Shown here in pieces: positions 42,553 to 50,918 of a stretch of DNA of 64,000 bases. A program made the translations under genes and the position numbers. This DNA comes from DATMQA01 sp035566895 (lineage in GTDB: Bacteria; Verrucomicrobiota; Verrucomicrobiia; Limisphaerales; UBA8199): contig DATMQA010000126.1 in NCBI GenBank assembly GCA_035566895.1, positions 1-64,000 on the forward strand. The letters are read 5' to 3'. The notes under the pieces are model-generated. The model was not told the DNA's origin, did no database searches, and worked only from the letters and a program-made list of their open reading frames with translations. Numbering within the stretch: position 1 is the first letter of the stretch; each line of letters begins with the position of its first letter.

Positions 42553-43368
42553 ATGAAAAAAATGATCGTGGCAGTCATCGGATTGAGCGTGTTGACCGGG
42601 TTGGGATTCTACGTCAATCGTCCCAAACCCCTGCCGGTTTTGCCGGTGGAACCTGTGGCTGAAGTTGCTCCTCCGGCGGCGGCCGAGGAACCACAGGCCG
42701 TTCAGCCCGTGGCCGCACTACCCGAACCAGCGGTACAACCCGCACTTGCGCCTAATGTTCCCAAACCAATCTCGCGCCCAGTCGCTGCGGCGGCCAACTC
42801 TGAGTTGGACGCTGCTTTCCTTGGCCGGACGGTCGATGTACTGGTCTCACCCCAAGCCAGCCACCAGCAGAAGCGCGATGCCTGGAAACAATTGCGCGAA
42901 ACCGGCAAGCTCGACCAGGCGATCGCCGAGCTGGAACACCGAACCGCCAACGACCCGCGCAGCGCGGAACTCCCGGCAGCCCTGGGCCAGGCCTACCTGC
43001 AAAAATGTGGCACCATAAAGGACTTGCGCGAACAGGGCATCCTGGCCATGCAAGCCGATAAAGTGTTCGACTCGGCCTTAAGCATCGACCCTTCCAATTG
43101 GGAGGCCCGTTTCACCAAGGCGGTTGCCTTGTCCTATTGGCCGCCGATGCTCAACAAAAGCGACGAGGTCATCCAGCATTTCCAGACCCTCATTCAACAA
43201 CAGGAACTCCAACCGCAGCAACCCCAGTTCGCCGAAACCTACTCCTGGCTCGGCGATCAGTATCAAAAAGTCGGCCGCGGCGATGACGCCCGCGCGGTCT
43301 GGCAACGCGGAGCTGCCCTGTTCCCTGCGGACGAGAAATTGCAGAAGAAGCTCGCCCCGGCTCCATGA
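42553..43368 (+). CDS. Membrane-anchored TPR protein
   Basis: 271 residues from MKKMIVAVIGLSVLTGLGFY: an N-terminal signal anchor. A Pro/Val/Ala/Glu-rich linker (about 25-80) and TPR-like helices follow (LDQAIAELEHRTANDPRSAE LPAALGQAYLQ; FDSALSIDPSNWEARFTKAV; ETYSWLGDQYQKVGRGDDA). The linker would span the envelope and the TPR part bind partners. It precedes a Ser/Thr kinase that also has TPRs and an ECF sigma factor on the same strand, so it is likely part of that signalling module. Codons upstream of 42553 lack conservation features. Confidence 0.75.
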   Translation: MKKMIVAVIGLSVLTGLGFYVNRPKPLPVLPVEPVAEVAPPAAAEEPQAVQPVAALPEPAVQPALAPNVPKPISRPVAAAANSELDAAFLGRTVDVLVSPQASHQQKRDAWKQLRETGKLDQAIAELEHRTANDPRSAELPAALGQAYLQKCGTIKDLREQGILAMQADKVFDSALSIDPSNWEARFTKAVALSYWPPMLNKSDEVIQHFQTLIQQQELQPQQPQFAETYSWLGDQYQKVGRGDDARAVWQRGAALFPADEKLQKKLAPAP

Positions 43369-43388
43369 CGGCGCACCGCCTTATGCTC

Positions 43389-43480
43389 CTTTTCCTGACA
43401 CTTTGTCGCGCGTTTTGTCCGAACCGACCACTTAAATCTCCCTTTTCCTGACACTTTGTCGCACACTTTGTCGGAACTAA
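43389..43480. repeat. Two 53-bp-spaced direct repeats upstream of the kinase
   Basis: A 20-bp core CTTTTCCTGACACTTTGTCG begins at 43389 and 43442. Both copies continue with a degenerate CxCxTTTTGTCCGAAC. The kinase GTG follows 5 bp after the region. Paired operators, a duplicated promoter or a word repeat are all possible. Confidence 0.75.
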
Positions 43481-43484
43481 ACCC

Positions 43485-45707
43485 GTGAATTCTGGGGACA
43501 ACGTGAAAGATAACGTGAAAGACAAAGCTTCGACAGAACCTCCCCCCGAACCGCGCCGCGAGGAGGTCATCTTCGATTCCGTCATCGGCCTGCCGCCCGA
43601 CCAGCGCCCGGCCTACCTCAACCGGGTTTGCGCCGGCGATGCCCAACTGCGCCAGCGTATCGACGTGCTGATCAAATCTCACGACCGCGCCGGCGCATTC
43701 CTTCAGCCTGAACAACCCGCCGGCAAAGGCGGTACCTTGGTGGTTCCCACTACGCCAGCCGAGCAGCCGGGTGATGTCATCGGACATTACAAAATCCGCG
43801 AGAAACTCGGCGAAGGCGGCTGCGGCGCCGTCTATGTCGCCGAGCAGACTGAACCGGTCCGCCGCCGCGTCGCCCTCAAGGTGATCAAGCTCGGCATGGA
43901 CACCCGGAGCGTCATCGCCCGGTTCGAGGCCGAGCGCCAGGCCCTGGCCATGATGGACCATCCCAACATCGCCCGGGTCCTCGATGCCGGCGCGACCGCA
44001 ACGGGCCGTCCTTATTTCGTGATGGAACTGGTGCGCGGAATCAAAATCACCGACTACTGCGACCAGAACCAGCTCAACACAACGCAGCGCCTCGAGTTGT
44101 TCGTCCAGGTCTGCCATGCAATCCAGCATGCCCATCAAAAGGCCATCATCCACCGCGACATCAAACCCTCGAACATCCTGGTCACCCTTCACGACGGCGT
44201 GCCCGTGCCCAAGGTCATCGATTTCGGCATCGCCAAGGCAACCGAAGGACGGTTGACGGACCTGACAGTCTATACTGAGCTGCGCCAGTTTATCGGCACG
44301 CCGGCGTACATGAGCCCCGAGCAGGCCGAGATGAGCGGATTGGACATTGATACCCGTAGCGACATCTACAGCCTGGGCGTGCTGCTCTACGAATTGCTCA
44401 CCGGCCACACTCCCTTCGAGGCCCAGGAACTGATTCGGTTCGGACTTGAGCAAATGCGCCGCACTATCCGCGAGAAAGAACCGGAGCGGCCCTCGACCCG
44501 CTTGAGCACGATGCTCGATGCCGATCTGAGCGCGGTCGCCAAACGCCACAGCGCCGAACCCCCCAAACTGGTCCACTTCATCCGCGGCGACCTGGACTGG
44601 ATCGTCATGAAGGCCCTCGAAAAGGACCGGACGCGCCGGTTCGAATCCGCCAGCACCCTGGCGCTCGATGTTCAGCGTTTCCTTAAAAGCGAGCCCATCG
44701 AAGCCCGACCCCCGAGCGGTCTTTACCGTTTTCAGAAATTGGTGCGCCGGAACAAAACCGCCGTCGCCGCCGCTGCCGCGGTTATCGCCGCGTTGGTCTT
44801 GGGCCTTGGCTTGTCCCTCTATTTGTTTATCCAGGAAAGACACGCGCTCCGGCGAGCCGTCGCCGCCGAGCGTCGGCAGGCCGAATTACGGCAGCAGGCC
44901 GAAAACGGCTTGGCCCTCGAACGACGCATGCGCGAAATGGCCCCCATCACCGAAAAATTTACCGCGGCGGGACGCCTTTTGAGCCAGGGCCGGATGGAAG
45001 AGGCGGAGCAGGTGATCAGCGATATTCCGCTGAATATCCCGCAAGGCTCGATCTTCTACAATGCCCTCGGCGAGGTGTACGCGCGGCAGGGTAACTGGGC
45101 GGGGGCCATCCGGAACTTCAACCGCTCGATCACCGCTGACCCCACCAACCATTACGCCTACCATTACCTTGCGCCCTTGCTGCTTCAAACCGGAGACTTG
45201 GCTGGCTACCGAGCACACCGCGAGCGGGTCTTGAGCCGGTTCGGCGAAACCGCCGACCCATTGATCGCCGAGCGAATCGCCAAGGATTGCCTGGTGCTTC
45301 CTCCACCCGCCGCCAGCCGGGAAAAGCTTGCGAAGATGGCGGACACCGCTGTGGCGGCAGGCCCAGGCCTCAAAGCATGGCCTTATTTCGAATTCGTCAA
45401 GGGGTTGGCCGAATATCGACTGGGCCATTTCACCGGCGCCCTGGAATGGCTGCGGAAAGTTGCCGCAGATGAAGGCGTGCCCGCTCGGACCGCGCAGGCC
45501 TATGCGACCCAGGCCATGGCCGAATACCAATTGGGCCAAACCAACGCCGCCCGTGCAACCTTGGCCAACGGCGTCAAAATTGCCGAAACGAAGCTGACGC
45601 AACCCGGCCGCATCGACTGGAACGATACTATCATCGCGCAGATCCTGCTGCGCGAGGCCGGCGGGCTCATTGCCGGAGCCCCGGCACCGGCCGGCAACGG
45701 CAAATGA
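43485..45707 (+). CDS. Transmembrane Ser/Thr protein kinase with TPR tail
   Basis: 740 residues from a GTG. Kinase domain about 100-400: glycine loop GEGGCGAVYVAEQ, VALKVIK Lys, HRDIKPSNI catalytic loop, DFGIAK and the GTPAYMSPEQAE activation segment, so it should be active. A membrane helix at about 423-448 (AAVIAALVLGLGLSLYLFI) leads to a TPR-like extracytoplasmic half (ADPTNHYAYHYLAPLLLQTG, AYATQAMAEYQLGQTNAARA). The N-terminal 90 residues (PPDQRPAYLNRVCAGDAQLR) match the extension typical of planctomycete/verrucomicrobial kinases. Its stop overlaps the sigma-factor start as ATGA. Confidence 0.93.
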   Translation: MNSGDNVKDNVKDKASTEPPPEPRREEVIFDSVIGLPPDQRPAYLNRVCAGDAQLRQRIDVLIKSHDRAGAFLQPEQPAGKGGTLVVPTTPAEQPGDVIGHYKIREKLGEGGCGAVYVAEQTEPVRRRVALKVIKLGMDTRSVIARFEAERQALAMMDHPNIARVLDAGATATGRPYFVMELVRGIKITDYCDQNQLNTTQRLELFVQVCHAIQHAHQKAIIHRDIKPSNILVTLHDGVPVPKVIDFGIAKATEGRLTDLTVYTELRQFIGTPAYMSPEQAEMSGLDIDTRSDIYSLGVLLYELLTGHTPFEAQELIRFGLEQMRRTIREKEPERPSTRLSTMLDADLSAVAKRHSAEPPKLVHFIRGDLDWIVMKALEKDRTRRFESASTLALDVQRFLKSEPIEARPPSGLYRFQKLVRRNKTAVAAAAAVIAALVLGLGLSLYLFIQERHALRRAVAAERRQAELRQQAENGLALERRMREMAPITEKFTAAGRLLSQGRMEEAEQVISDIPLNIPQGSIFYNALGEVYARQGNWAGAIRNFNRSITADPTNHYAYHYLAPLLLQTGDLAGYRAHRERVLSRFGETADPLIAERIAKDCLVLPPPAASREKLAKMADTAVAAGPGLKAWPYFEFVKGLAEYRLGHFTGALEWLRKVAADEGVPARTAQAYATQAMAEYQLGQTNAARATLANGVKIAETKLTQPGRIDWNDTIIAQILLREAGGLIAGAPAPAGNGK

Positions 45708-46261
45708 GCGACGTGACTCAGCTCCTGAATGCCATCGAGCAAGGCGACCCCAAAGCGGCCGGCCAATTACTGCCGTTGGTCTATAACGAACTGCGCAAAC
45801 TCGCGGCCTGCAAGATGGCCAACGAAGCGCCAGGCCAAACCCTGCAGCCCACCGCGCTCGTTCATGAGGCCTGGTTGCGGCTGGGCGGCCGCGAAGACCA
45901 GGCCTGGGACAGCCGCGCCCATTTCTTCGGCGCTGCCGCCGAAGCGATGCGCCGCATCCTGATCGAAAACGCCCGCCGCAAAAAGGCGCTCCGTCACGGC
46001 GGCGGCCAGGCTCAGTTCGATGTGCAGAAACTCGAAGTCGCCGCCCCGGCTCCCGACGACCAAATGCTGGCCGTCGATGAAGCGCTCAACAAGCTGGCCG
46101 AGCTCGACAAGGATAAAGCCGAACTCGTGAAGCTGCGTTATTTCGCCGGCCTGACCATCGAGGAGGCCGCGCGTCTGCTGGGGATTTCCGAGGCCACCGC
46201 CAAGCGGTGGTGGACCTACGCCCGCGCCTGGCTCTACGCCGAGATCGCGCCCAACGGCTAA
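45704..46261 (+). CDS. ECF-type RNA polymerase sigma factor (HLH subgroup)
   Basis: 185 residues. Region 2 includes AGQLLPLVYNELRKLAACKM and PTALVHEAWLRLGG, and region 4 is LVKLRYFAGLTIEEAARLLG ISEATAKRWWTYARAWLY in two blocks. It resembles the ECF_HLH group of Verrucomicrobiota/Planctomycetota, which normally sits with Ser/Thr kinases. No zinc-binding anti-sigma factor is adjacent, so control is probably by phosphorylation from the overlapping kinase. Translational coupling (4-bp overlap) keeps their ratio fixed. Confidence 0.93.
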   Translation: MSDVTQLLNAIEQGDPKAAGQLLPLVYNELRKLAACKMANEAPGQTLQPTALVHEAWLRLGGREDQAWDSRAHFFGAAAEAMRRILIENARRKKALRHGGGQAQFDVQKLEVAAPAPDDQMLAVDEALNKLAELDKDKAELVKLRYFAGLTIEEAARLLGISEATAKRWWTYARAWLYAEIAPNG

Positions 46262-46268
46262 AAGCACA

Positions 46269-46375
46269 AACCACAGAGGCACGGAGGCACAGAGGAGCCG
46301 CAAGCAAAGAGTTAAATAGGTTAAAAAAGTTAAATAGGTTTAGTTTTCCCTCTGTGCCTCCGTGCCTCTGTGGTT
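46269..46375. repeat. 27-bp perfect inverted repeat (GCACGGAGGCACAGAGG words) around a TTAAATAGG repeat
   Basis: Arms at 46269-46295 and 46349-46375 are exact reverse complements, each made of GAGGCAC/GCCTCCGT words. Inside lies a second word repeat, GTTAAATAGGTTAAAAAAG. It follows the sigma-factor stop and ends 26 bp before the GxxExxY ATG. It could be a terminator for the signalling operon or the left border of a GxxExxY element. Confidence 0.9.
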
Positions 46376-46401
46376 AAAAACAACAAAAAACAACAAATCA
46401 G

Positions 46402-46893
46402 ATGAACAACACAAACATTGAGTCGCAGCGCCAAAAACTGAACGAACTGAGTGGCAAAGTCATTGGCTTTTGCATCGAGATTCATCGCGAGCTTGGGCCA
46501 GGATTGCTGGAAAGCGCGTATGAAGAATGCCTCGCGTATGAACTGTCGAAATCCGGCCTTCGCTTCGAGCGCCAAAGGGCGCTGCCGGTGCGTTACAAGG
46601 AGGTGCAACTGGATTGCGGCTACCGTCTGGATTTTGTGATCGAAGACGCTTTGATCGTCGAACTCAAAGCCGTGGCGGAATTACATCCGATTCATGATGC
46701 GCAGTTGCTGACTTACCTCAAGTTGGACAAGAAGTCCCTGGGACTGCTAATCAATTTCAACGTGCCGGTCCTTAAGCAGGGCGTGAAGCGGGTCGCGTGT
46801 GGCAGCTTGTTCAGGGAAGAAACTGGCGGACGCGGCTTTGCTACCCGTATCCTGTCCCTTCTCTGTGCCTCCGTGTCCCTGTGGTTTAAATAA
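46402..46893 (+). CDS. GxxExxY protein (PD-(D/E)XK-like fold)
   Basis: 163 residues. The name motif is in RELGPGLLESAYEECLAYEL. A strand-Asp-strand-ExK pattern (GYRLDFVIEDALIVELKAV) matches the PD-(D/E)XK nuclease core, with Asp about 76 and Glu/Lys about 87-89. The last about 15 residues (LSLLCASVSLWFK) translate a GCCTCCGT word repeat rather than conserved protein. A second, decayed copy of the 3' end follows at 46899. Family function is unknown. Location between copies of the word repeat on both sides is the notable context. Confidence 0.85.
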   Translation: MNNTNIESQRQKLNELSGKVIGFCIEIHRELGPGLLESAYEECLAYELSKSGLRFERQRALPVRYKEVQLDCGYRLDFVIEDALIVELKAVAELHPIHDAQLLTYLKLDKKSLGLLINFNVPVLKQGVKRVACGSLFREETGGRGFATRILSLLCASVSLWFK

Positions 46894-47066
46894 AGTTGGA
46901 CGAGCAGGGCGTGAAACGGGTCGCCTGTGGTGGCTTGTTTAGAGGTGAGACTCGCGGCCACAGCTTTCCCCGCCCCTCCTATCTCTTCTCCGTGCCTCCG
47001 TGCCTCCGTGGTTCAAATAAAAACGAGACCAAGATCTTCCTCCGTGCCTCCGTGGTTCAAATAAGT
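46858..47066. repeat. Duplicated GxxExxY 3' end with three word-repeat blocks
   Basis: 46777-46895 and 46899-47021 are diverged copies: GAGCAGGGCGTGAAACGGGT matches AAGCAGGGCGTGAAGCGGGT, then GTCGC-TGTGG-GGCTTGTTTAG. Each copy ends in TGCCTCCGTG words plus GGTT(C/T)AAATAA. A third word block lies at 47036-47063. The second copy has no start and is not a full gene. Confidence 0.85.
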
Positions 47067-47131
47067 CAGATAACCAGAACTGCACCCTTCCGCTCCCCCT
47101 TCCTTTGCGGTATACTTCCTCCCTGCACCGC

Positions 47132-50100
47132 ATGCACCTCAACGTGACACCTTCGAGACCATGGCCTGCCTCCATCTCGGTGTTTCTGCTCGCCGCGCGC
47201 CTTGCCCAGGCCGCTCCTTCCATTACCGCTGTGCCCGCTGGCAATCAGGGTTTCGACGTCTATGCCGATGGTGCATTGGTGGCCCCTATCCGGCTGGCGG
47301 CCAACGGTGCCATCATGGCGGATAATGTCGTCAGCAATGCCGCAGGCATTACGCTTTCCGGCCTGCGCGCGCAAGATTCTCTTGCGGTCACCTTCGCCGC
47401 CGACGATTTTGTCAGCATCAGTGTGCCCCCGCCGCCGGCGGGAACCAATGCGCCCACCGGTTGGCAGCCCATTGTCCGCTTCAAACTGACTCCGGCCAAT
47501 TTCAACACGAACCACTGGCTCGCCATGCTCCCGGACGGCCCGGCCCCATTCCACTTTCTGGTTTGTTCCATGCCCACTGCCCAGGTCTGGCACCAGCGCG
47601 GCTGGCTCAATGCCACACCCTTTGCCGATCCCTTCCCGCTCTTGCAGGATGTCCACACCGGTTCTCCCGAAATCTCCTGCCTCTGGAATCGTAACTGGAG
47701 TTATATCTGTCCCTTGGGCGGCCATCCTATCCCCATGATTGGGCTGTGGGACCCGGCGGCCGGCCTTTACGTCGGGTACGATTTCCAGGGGGCCAGGGCC
47801 ACCGACCAATCCGAACGCTTCATCGCCACTGCCTATTGCTGGAGCCAGTCCGGCCTGACGAACTTCATCGCCCTGGCCTATCCCTACGGCGGGCTTCGTT
47901 ACGGCCAACAGGTCTACCCCCAGGGCGGCGAGGTGCTCGCGTCGTGGTTCAACCTGCAAATCGACACCGACCTTGCCCCCACGGAAGACCCCAACGAACG
48001 CTTCCATACCCGCCTCTTCGCCCAATACACCAACACCCTGCCCCGGGTTCCGGCGATGAACGATCTCTTGTGGATTCCCGGCCAGGCTCGCCTCAGCGAT
48101 TTCTCCGGCCCCATCGGCCTGGGCCTCTACGGCCCGGGCGGTGAGACGACCTTCTATCCGGCGGGCACGCTGCTGCTCCAGAGCTGGGGCGGGCACATCG
48201 AGATGCCCATCGACACCGCGGTCCGTCGCGGCGACCTCGCGACCTTGAATGCGGGCCGGGGCCAGCTTGAATCGCTCCTCACCAACTACGCCATCAGTTT
48301 TATGGCTGGCGGTGATTCCTGCCTTTATTGGCAGAAACCTTTGACCGGCGCCTGGCTGACCAACTGGGGAGGACCGGCCGTGACGACCTTGCACAATTCC
48401 GAAGGTTGGTTCCCCGCCCGGGTTCTCGTCGAATTATATCGTTATGACCGCACGAATAACCAGGTCAGGCCTTCGTACTTGCCGGCCATTGACGGCCTCT
48501 TTAACTGGGCCAGGCACCTCGTCTGGAGCCGCAATGAATTCGCCGATGTCCCCTCCTCCCCTTTTGCCATCGGCAGCACGTTGTGTTCGGCGTTTCTCCT
48601 GGATTATTATTTTACTTTCCGCGGCGACCCCCAGCGCGGAACCAATGCCACCTTGGCCTTGCACCTGGCCGATACCATCACCTGGCGATACTTGCACCCC
48701 TGGGCCATGGACTCCGACCGCTTCGACGGGGCCCTCGACAGCGCTTTTCTGGCCGAGCCAAACAGCGGGCGAGACTGGGCCGGCCTGGGCTGCGCCAACG
48801 AAGTGAATTGGAACATTGACTCGCTCACACAGGTCTATGTCCACACGGGCGACCCGCGCATGCGCTATTACCTGCGCGGCATGCTCCAGCGCTGGCCTGT
48901 CCTCTACCAGCCCAATTACGAGGATTCCCTGGCCCAATACAATACCAGCGAAGCCTTGACCGAAGGCTTGGGAGTCTTCGACGGCTCGGGCCCCGGACGC
49001 GGCCTGCGCTACCCCTATGGCTTCTCCCCTTCGCTGCCGCTCAACGAGCCGGTTGGCTCTTCCACCATGCGGGTCGTCGCCGGCGCCCAGGCCTGCATTG
49101 CTTTCGACAAGAACGGCATGACCTCCGATGTCGCCGATTACCGCACCGGCGGCGACGGCTCGTGCACCTTCCGGATCGTCTCCAGCAATTCCACCGTGTT
49201 CGATGTCACCTTTTCCTATCCATTTTTCGATATCCACGCCTCGACCGTTACCCGGGTCCGGAACGGAGTAACTAATGTTCTCGGGATTGGCCAGGTGGAA
49301 CGCCCCTTGCAATCCCCCAGTTCGTTCTATTTCTCCCAACTGCAGAACGGCGACATCATCACCATCGGCACCGTGCCGGCCAATGCCCCAATCATTAACT
49401 TCGACACCTCGCTGGTTTACTCCCCAACCAACGTTGTCGCGGCGACCAACGGTTTGTTTACCACCTTGCCGCTTCCGGCGAACACCAATCTCGTGCAGGA
49501 CTGGAATAACCTGAGTTCGTTTGCTGGAATCGTTCCCGGCCGGCACTGGAACTACGGCATCCCTGCTCAGCAAGGATTGCAGGCGCTGAACAATGTCGCG
49601 CCGGTCAGCGCTCCCGGGGCCGGCGTGCTTTTGGTGACCTATTCTCCGCCCGTGGCCCAGACGCTGACGGCCGCGCCGAATCTGCTCCTCGACAATGGCA
49701 CCAACTTGCCCCTCAGCGGCAACCCGGTGCTGGCCTGGCGCGCCTGGCCGATTATCTTCACTCAGAAAGTGTTGATGGATTACGCCGTCGTGCCGGCTGG
49801 CCGCACCCTTGCCCAGGTCAACCCCAACGGCACCCTCGTCATGGGCCTTACCGCGTTCACCGGCACCCAAACCGATTGGCTGCCCTTCCAGGCCACGCTC
49901 GCCGCGGCCTCCTCCAATTTCGTTCAGCAGGAAACTCAGGAGCTGGCGGTTTTGGCCCTTCAGGCCAGCTATGCGCTGTTGCCCACCGGCAAAATCGCCC
50001 TGCTGCCTTTGAACACCGCCGGCCCCGGCGCGAATTTCGCCGCCGCCACCGGCCTGCGCAAGAAATGGGATGCCCTCACCGAAACCCAATTCGTGGATAC

Positions 50101-50905
50101 CAATACCTTTAACCCGGCGCGCTACCCGTTGGCCTTTTACCTCGGCAGCGAGAATTACGTCAAAACCGTCCTCACCAACGGTGACGGCAAGGCCGCCATC
50201 ACGAAGTACCTTGCCGGCGGCGGAACTCTCGTCCTGCTCGCGACGGGGCCCTACCCCTTTTACTATGGTTACGGGCCGGCCGATGCTGCGGGTCCGGCCG
50301 ATCCGCTCTTGCCCACCTATGGCATGTCATTGCAGGGCTTCGAGCAAGCGCCCGCCGGCATCTTCATGCAGCTCTACACCAACCAGACCATCCTCCATTC
50401 CGTCCCGCAGCAATTCGCCTTTCCACCCGGCGACCCCCGCCTGCGCGCGCTCATCGGCTCGTCCGTAAGCACCTTGAATCGTTACCAGCCTTTTCTCAAG
50501 GCGTTGGATGGACAAGGCACCTACTACGGCGATGCGGTCCTCTTCATTGCCTTTGGCACCGGACCCGCCAAAGGCGGCCGGATATTGTATGTCTGGGACA
50601 CGCTCCTCTCCGGGCCCCAGGGACAATCGATTATGATCGATACCGTCACTTGGATTCTCAATGCGGTCCTGCGACCTCCTCCCGCGCGCTTCGATTCGAT
50701 CCAGATGCCCGACCCAACCCATGTCCTCCTGAGCTTCTCGGCCACCTCGAATCTCGACTACGTCCTCCAATACCAAAACACCCTCGGTTCAGGTGCCTGG
50801 GCCACTTGGCTGGACTGCTTGAGCGCGCCGACCAATCGCTCCCTTCGGCTCACCCTTCCGCTCACCGGAACCTCCCGCTTCTATCGATTATCCGTCGGAC
50901 CCTAG
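47132..50905 (+). CDS. Very large secreted protein, possible glycan-active alpha/alpha-barrel
   Basis: 1257 residues from MHLNVTPSRPWPASISVFLL, with a signal peptide ending near LAQA/APS. An alternative start lies 27 bp upstream. The N-terminal beta region (about 30-280) and central helical stretch (about 340-640, with GDSCLYWQKPLTG, LPAIDGLFNWARHLV, VYVHTGDPRMRYYLRGMLQ) look like an (alpha/alpha)6 carbohydrate-active fold. Beta domains follow (about 650-950), then a glutamine-amidotransferase-like fold (about 970-1180, KYLAGGGTLVLLATGPYPF) and a C-terminal domain ending FYRLSVGP shared with two other surface proteins here. I do not recognise a family. The gene ends 13 bp before ackA. Confidence 0.6.
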   Translation: MHLNVTPSRPWPASISVFLLAARLAQAAPSITAVPAGNQGFDVYADGALVAPIRLAANGAIMADNVVSNAAGITLSGLRAQDSLAVTFAADDFVSISVPPPPAGTNAPTGWQPIVRFKLTPANFNTNHWLAMLPDGPAPFHFLVCSMPTAQVWHQRGWLNATPFADPFPLLQDVHTGSPEISCLWNRNWSYICPLGGHPIPMIGLWDPAAGLYVGYDFQGARATDQSERFIATAYCWSQSGLTNFIALAYPYGGLRYGQQVYPQGGEVLASWFNLQIDTDLAPTEDPNERFHTRLFAQYTNTLPRVPAMNDLLWIPGQARLSDFSGPIGLGLYGPGGETTFYPAGTLLLQSWGGHIEMPIDTAVRRGDLATLNAGRGQLESLLTNYAISFMAGGDSCLYWQKPLTGAWLTNWGGPAVTTLHNSEGWFPARVLVELYRYDRTNNQVRPSYLPAIDGLFNWARHLVWSRNEFADVPSSPFAIGSTLCSAFLLDYYFTFRGDPQRGTNATLALHLADTITWRYLHPWAMDSDRFDGALDSAFLAEPNSGRDWAGLGCANEVNWNIDSLTQVYVHTGDPRMRYYLRGMLQRWPVLYQPNYEDSLAQYNTSEALTEGLGVFDGSGPGRGLRYPYGFSPSLPLNEPVGSSTMRVVAGAQACIAFDKNGMTSDVADYRTGGDGSCTFRIVSSNSTVFDVTFSYPFFDIHASTVTRVRNGVTNVLGIGQVERPLQSPSSFYFSQLQNGDIITIGTVPANAPIINFDTSLVYSPTNVVAATNGLFTTLPLPANTNLVQDWNNLSSFAGIVPGRHWNYGIPAQQGLQALNNVAPVSAPGAGVLLVTYSPPVAQTLTAAPNLLLDNGTNLPLSGNPVLAWRAWPIIFTQKVLMDYAVVPAGRTLAQVNPNGTLVMGLTAFTGTQTDWLPFQATLAAASSNFVQQETQELAVLALQASYALLPTGKIALLPLNTAGPGANFAAATGLRKKWDALTETQFVDTNTFNPARYPLAFYLGSENYVKTVLTNGDGKAAITKYLAGGGTLVLLATGPYPFYYGYGPADAAGPADPLLPTYGMSLQGFEQAPAGIFMQLYTNQTILHSVPQQFAFPPGDPRLRALIGSSVSTLNRYQPFLKALDGQGTYYGDAVLFIAFGTGPAKGGRILYVWDTLLSGPQGQSIMIDTVTWILNAVLRPPPARFDSIQMPDPTHVLLSFSATSNLDYVLQYQNTLGSGAWATWLDCLSAPTNRSLRLTLPLTGTSRFYRLSVGP

Positions 50906-50918
50906 CACCCCCCATTCG

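Noticed and set aside
43389..43480. CRISPR-like repeats before the kinase
   Set aside because: Only two copies, the spacing is too short for repeat-spacer units, no cas genes are nearby, and the tails are themselves repetitive.
43263..44843. Long minus-strand frame (526 codons) opposite the Ser/Thr kinase
   Set aside because: Antisense shadow: the kinase motifs on the plus strand are complete and the minus translation is featureless.
48434..50089. Long minus-strand frame (551 codons) opposite the large secreted protein
   Set aside because: Shadow of a GC-rich gene: Gly/Arg-rich translation, no start signal, no family resemblance.
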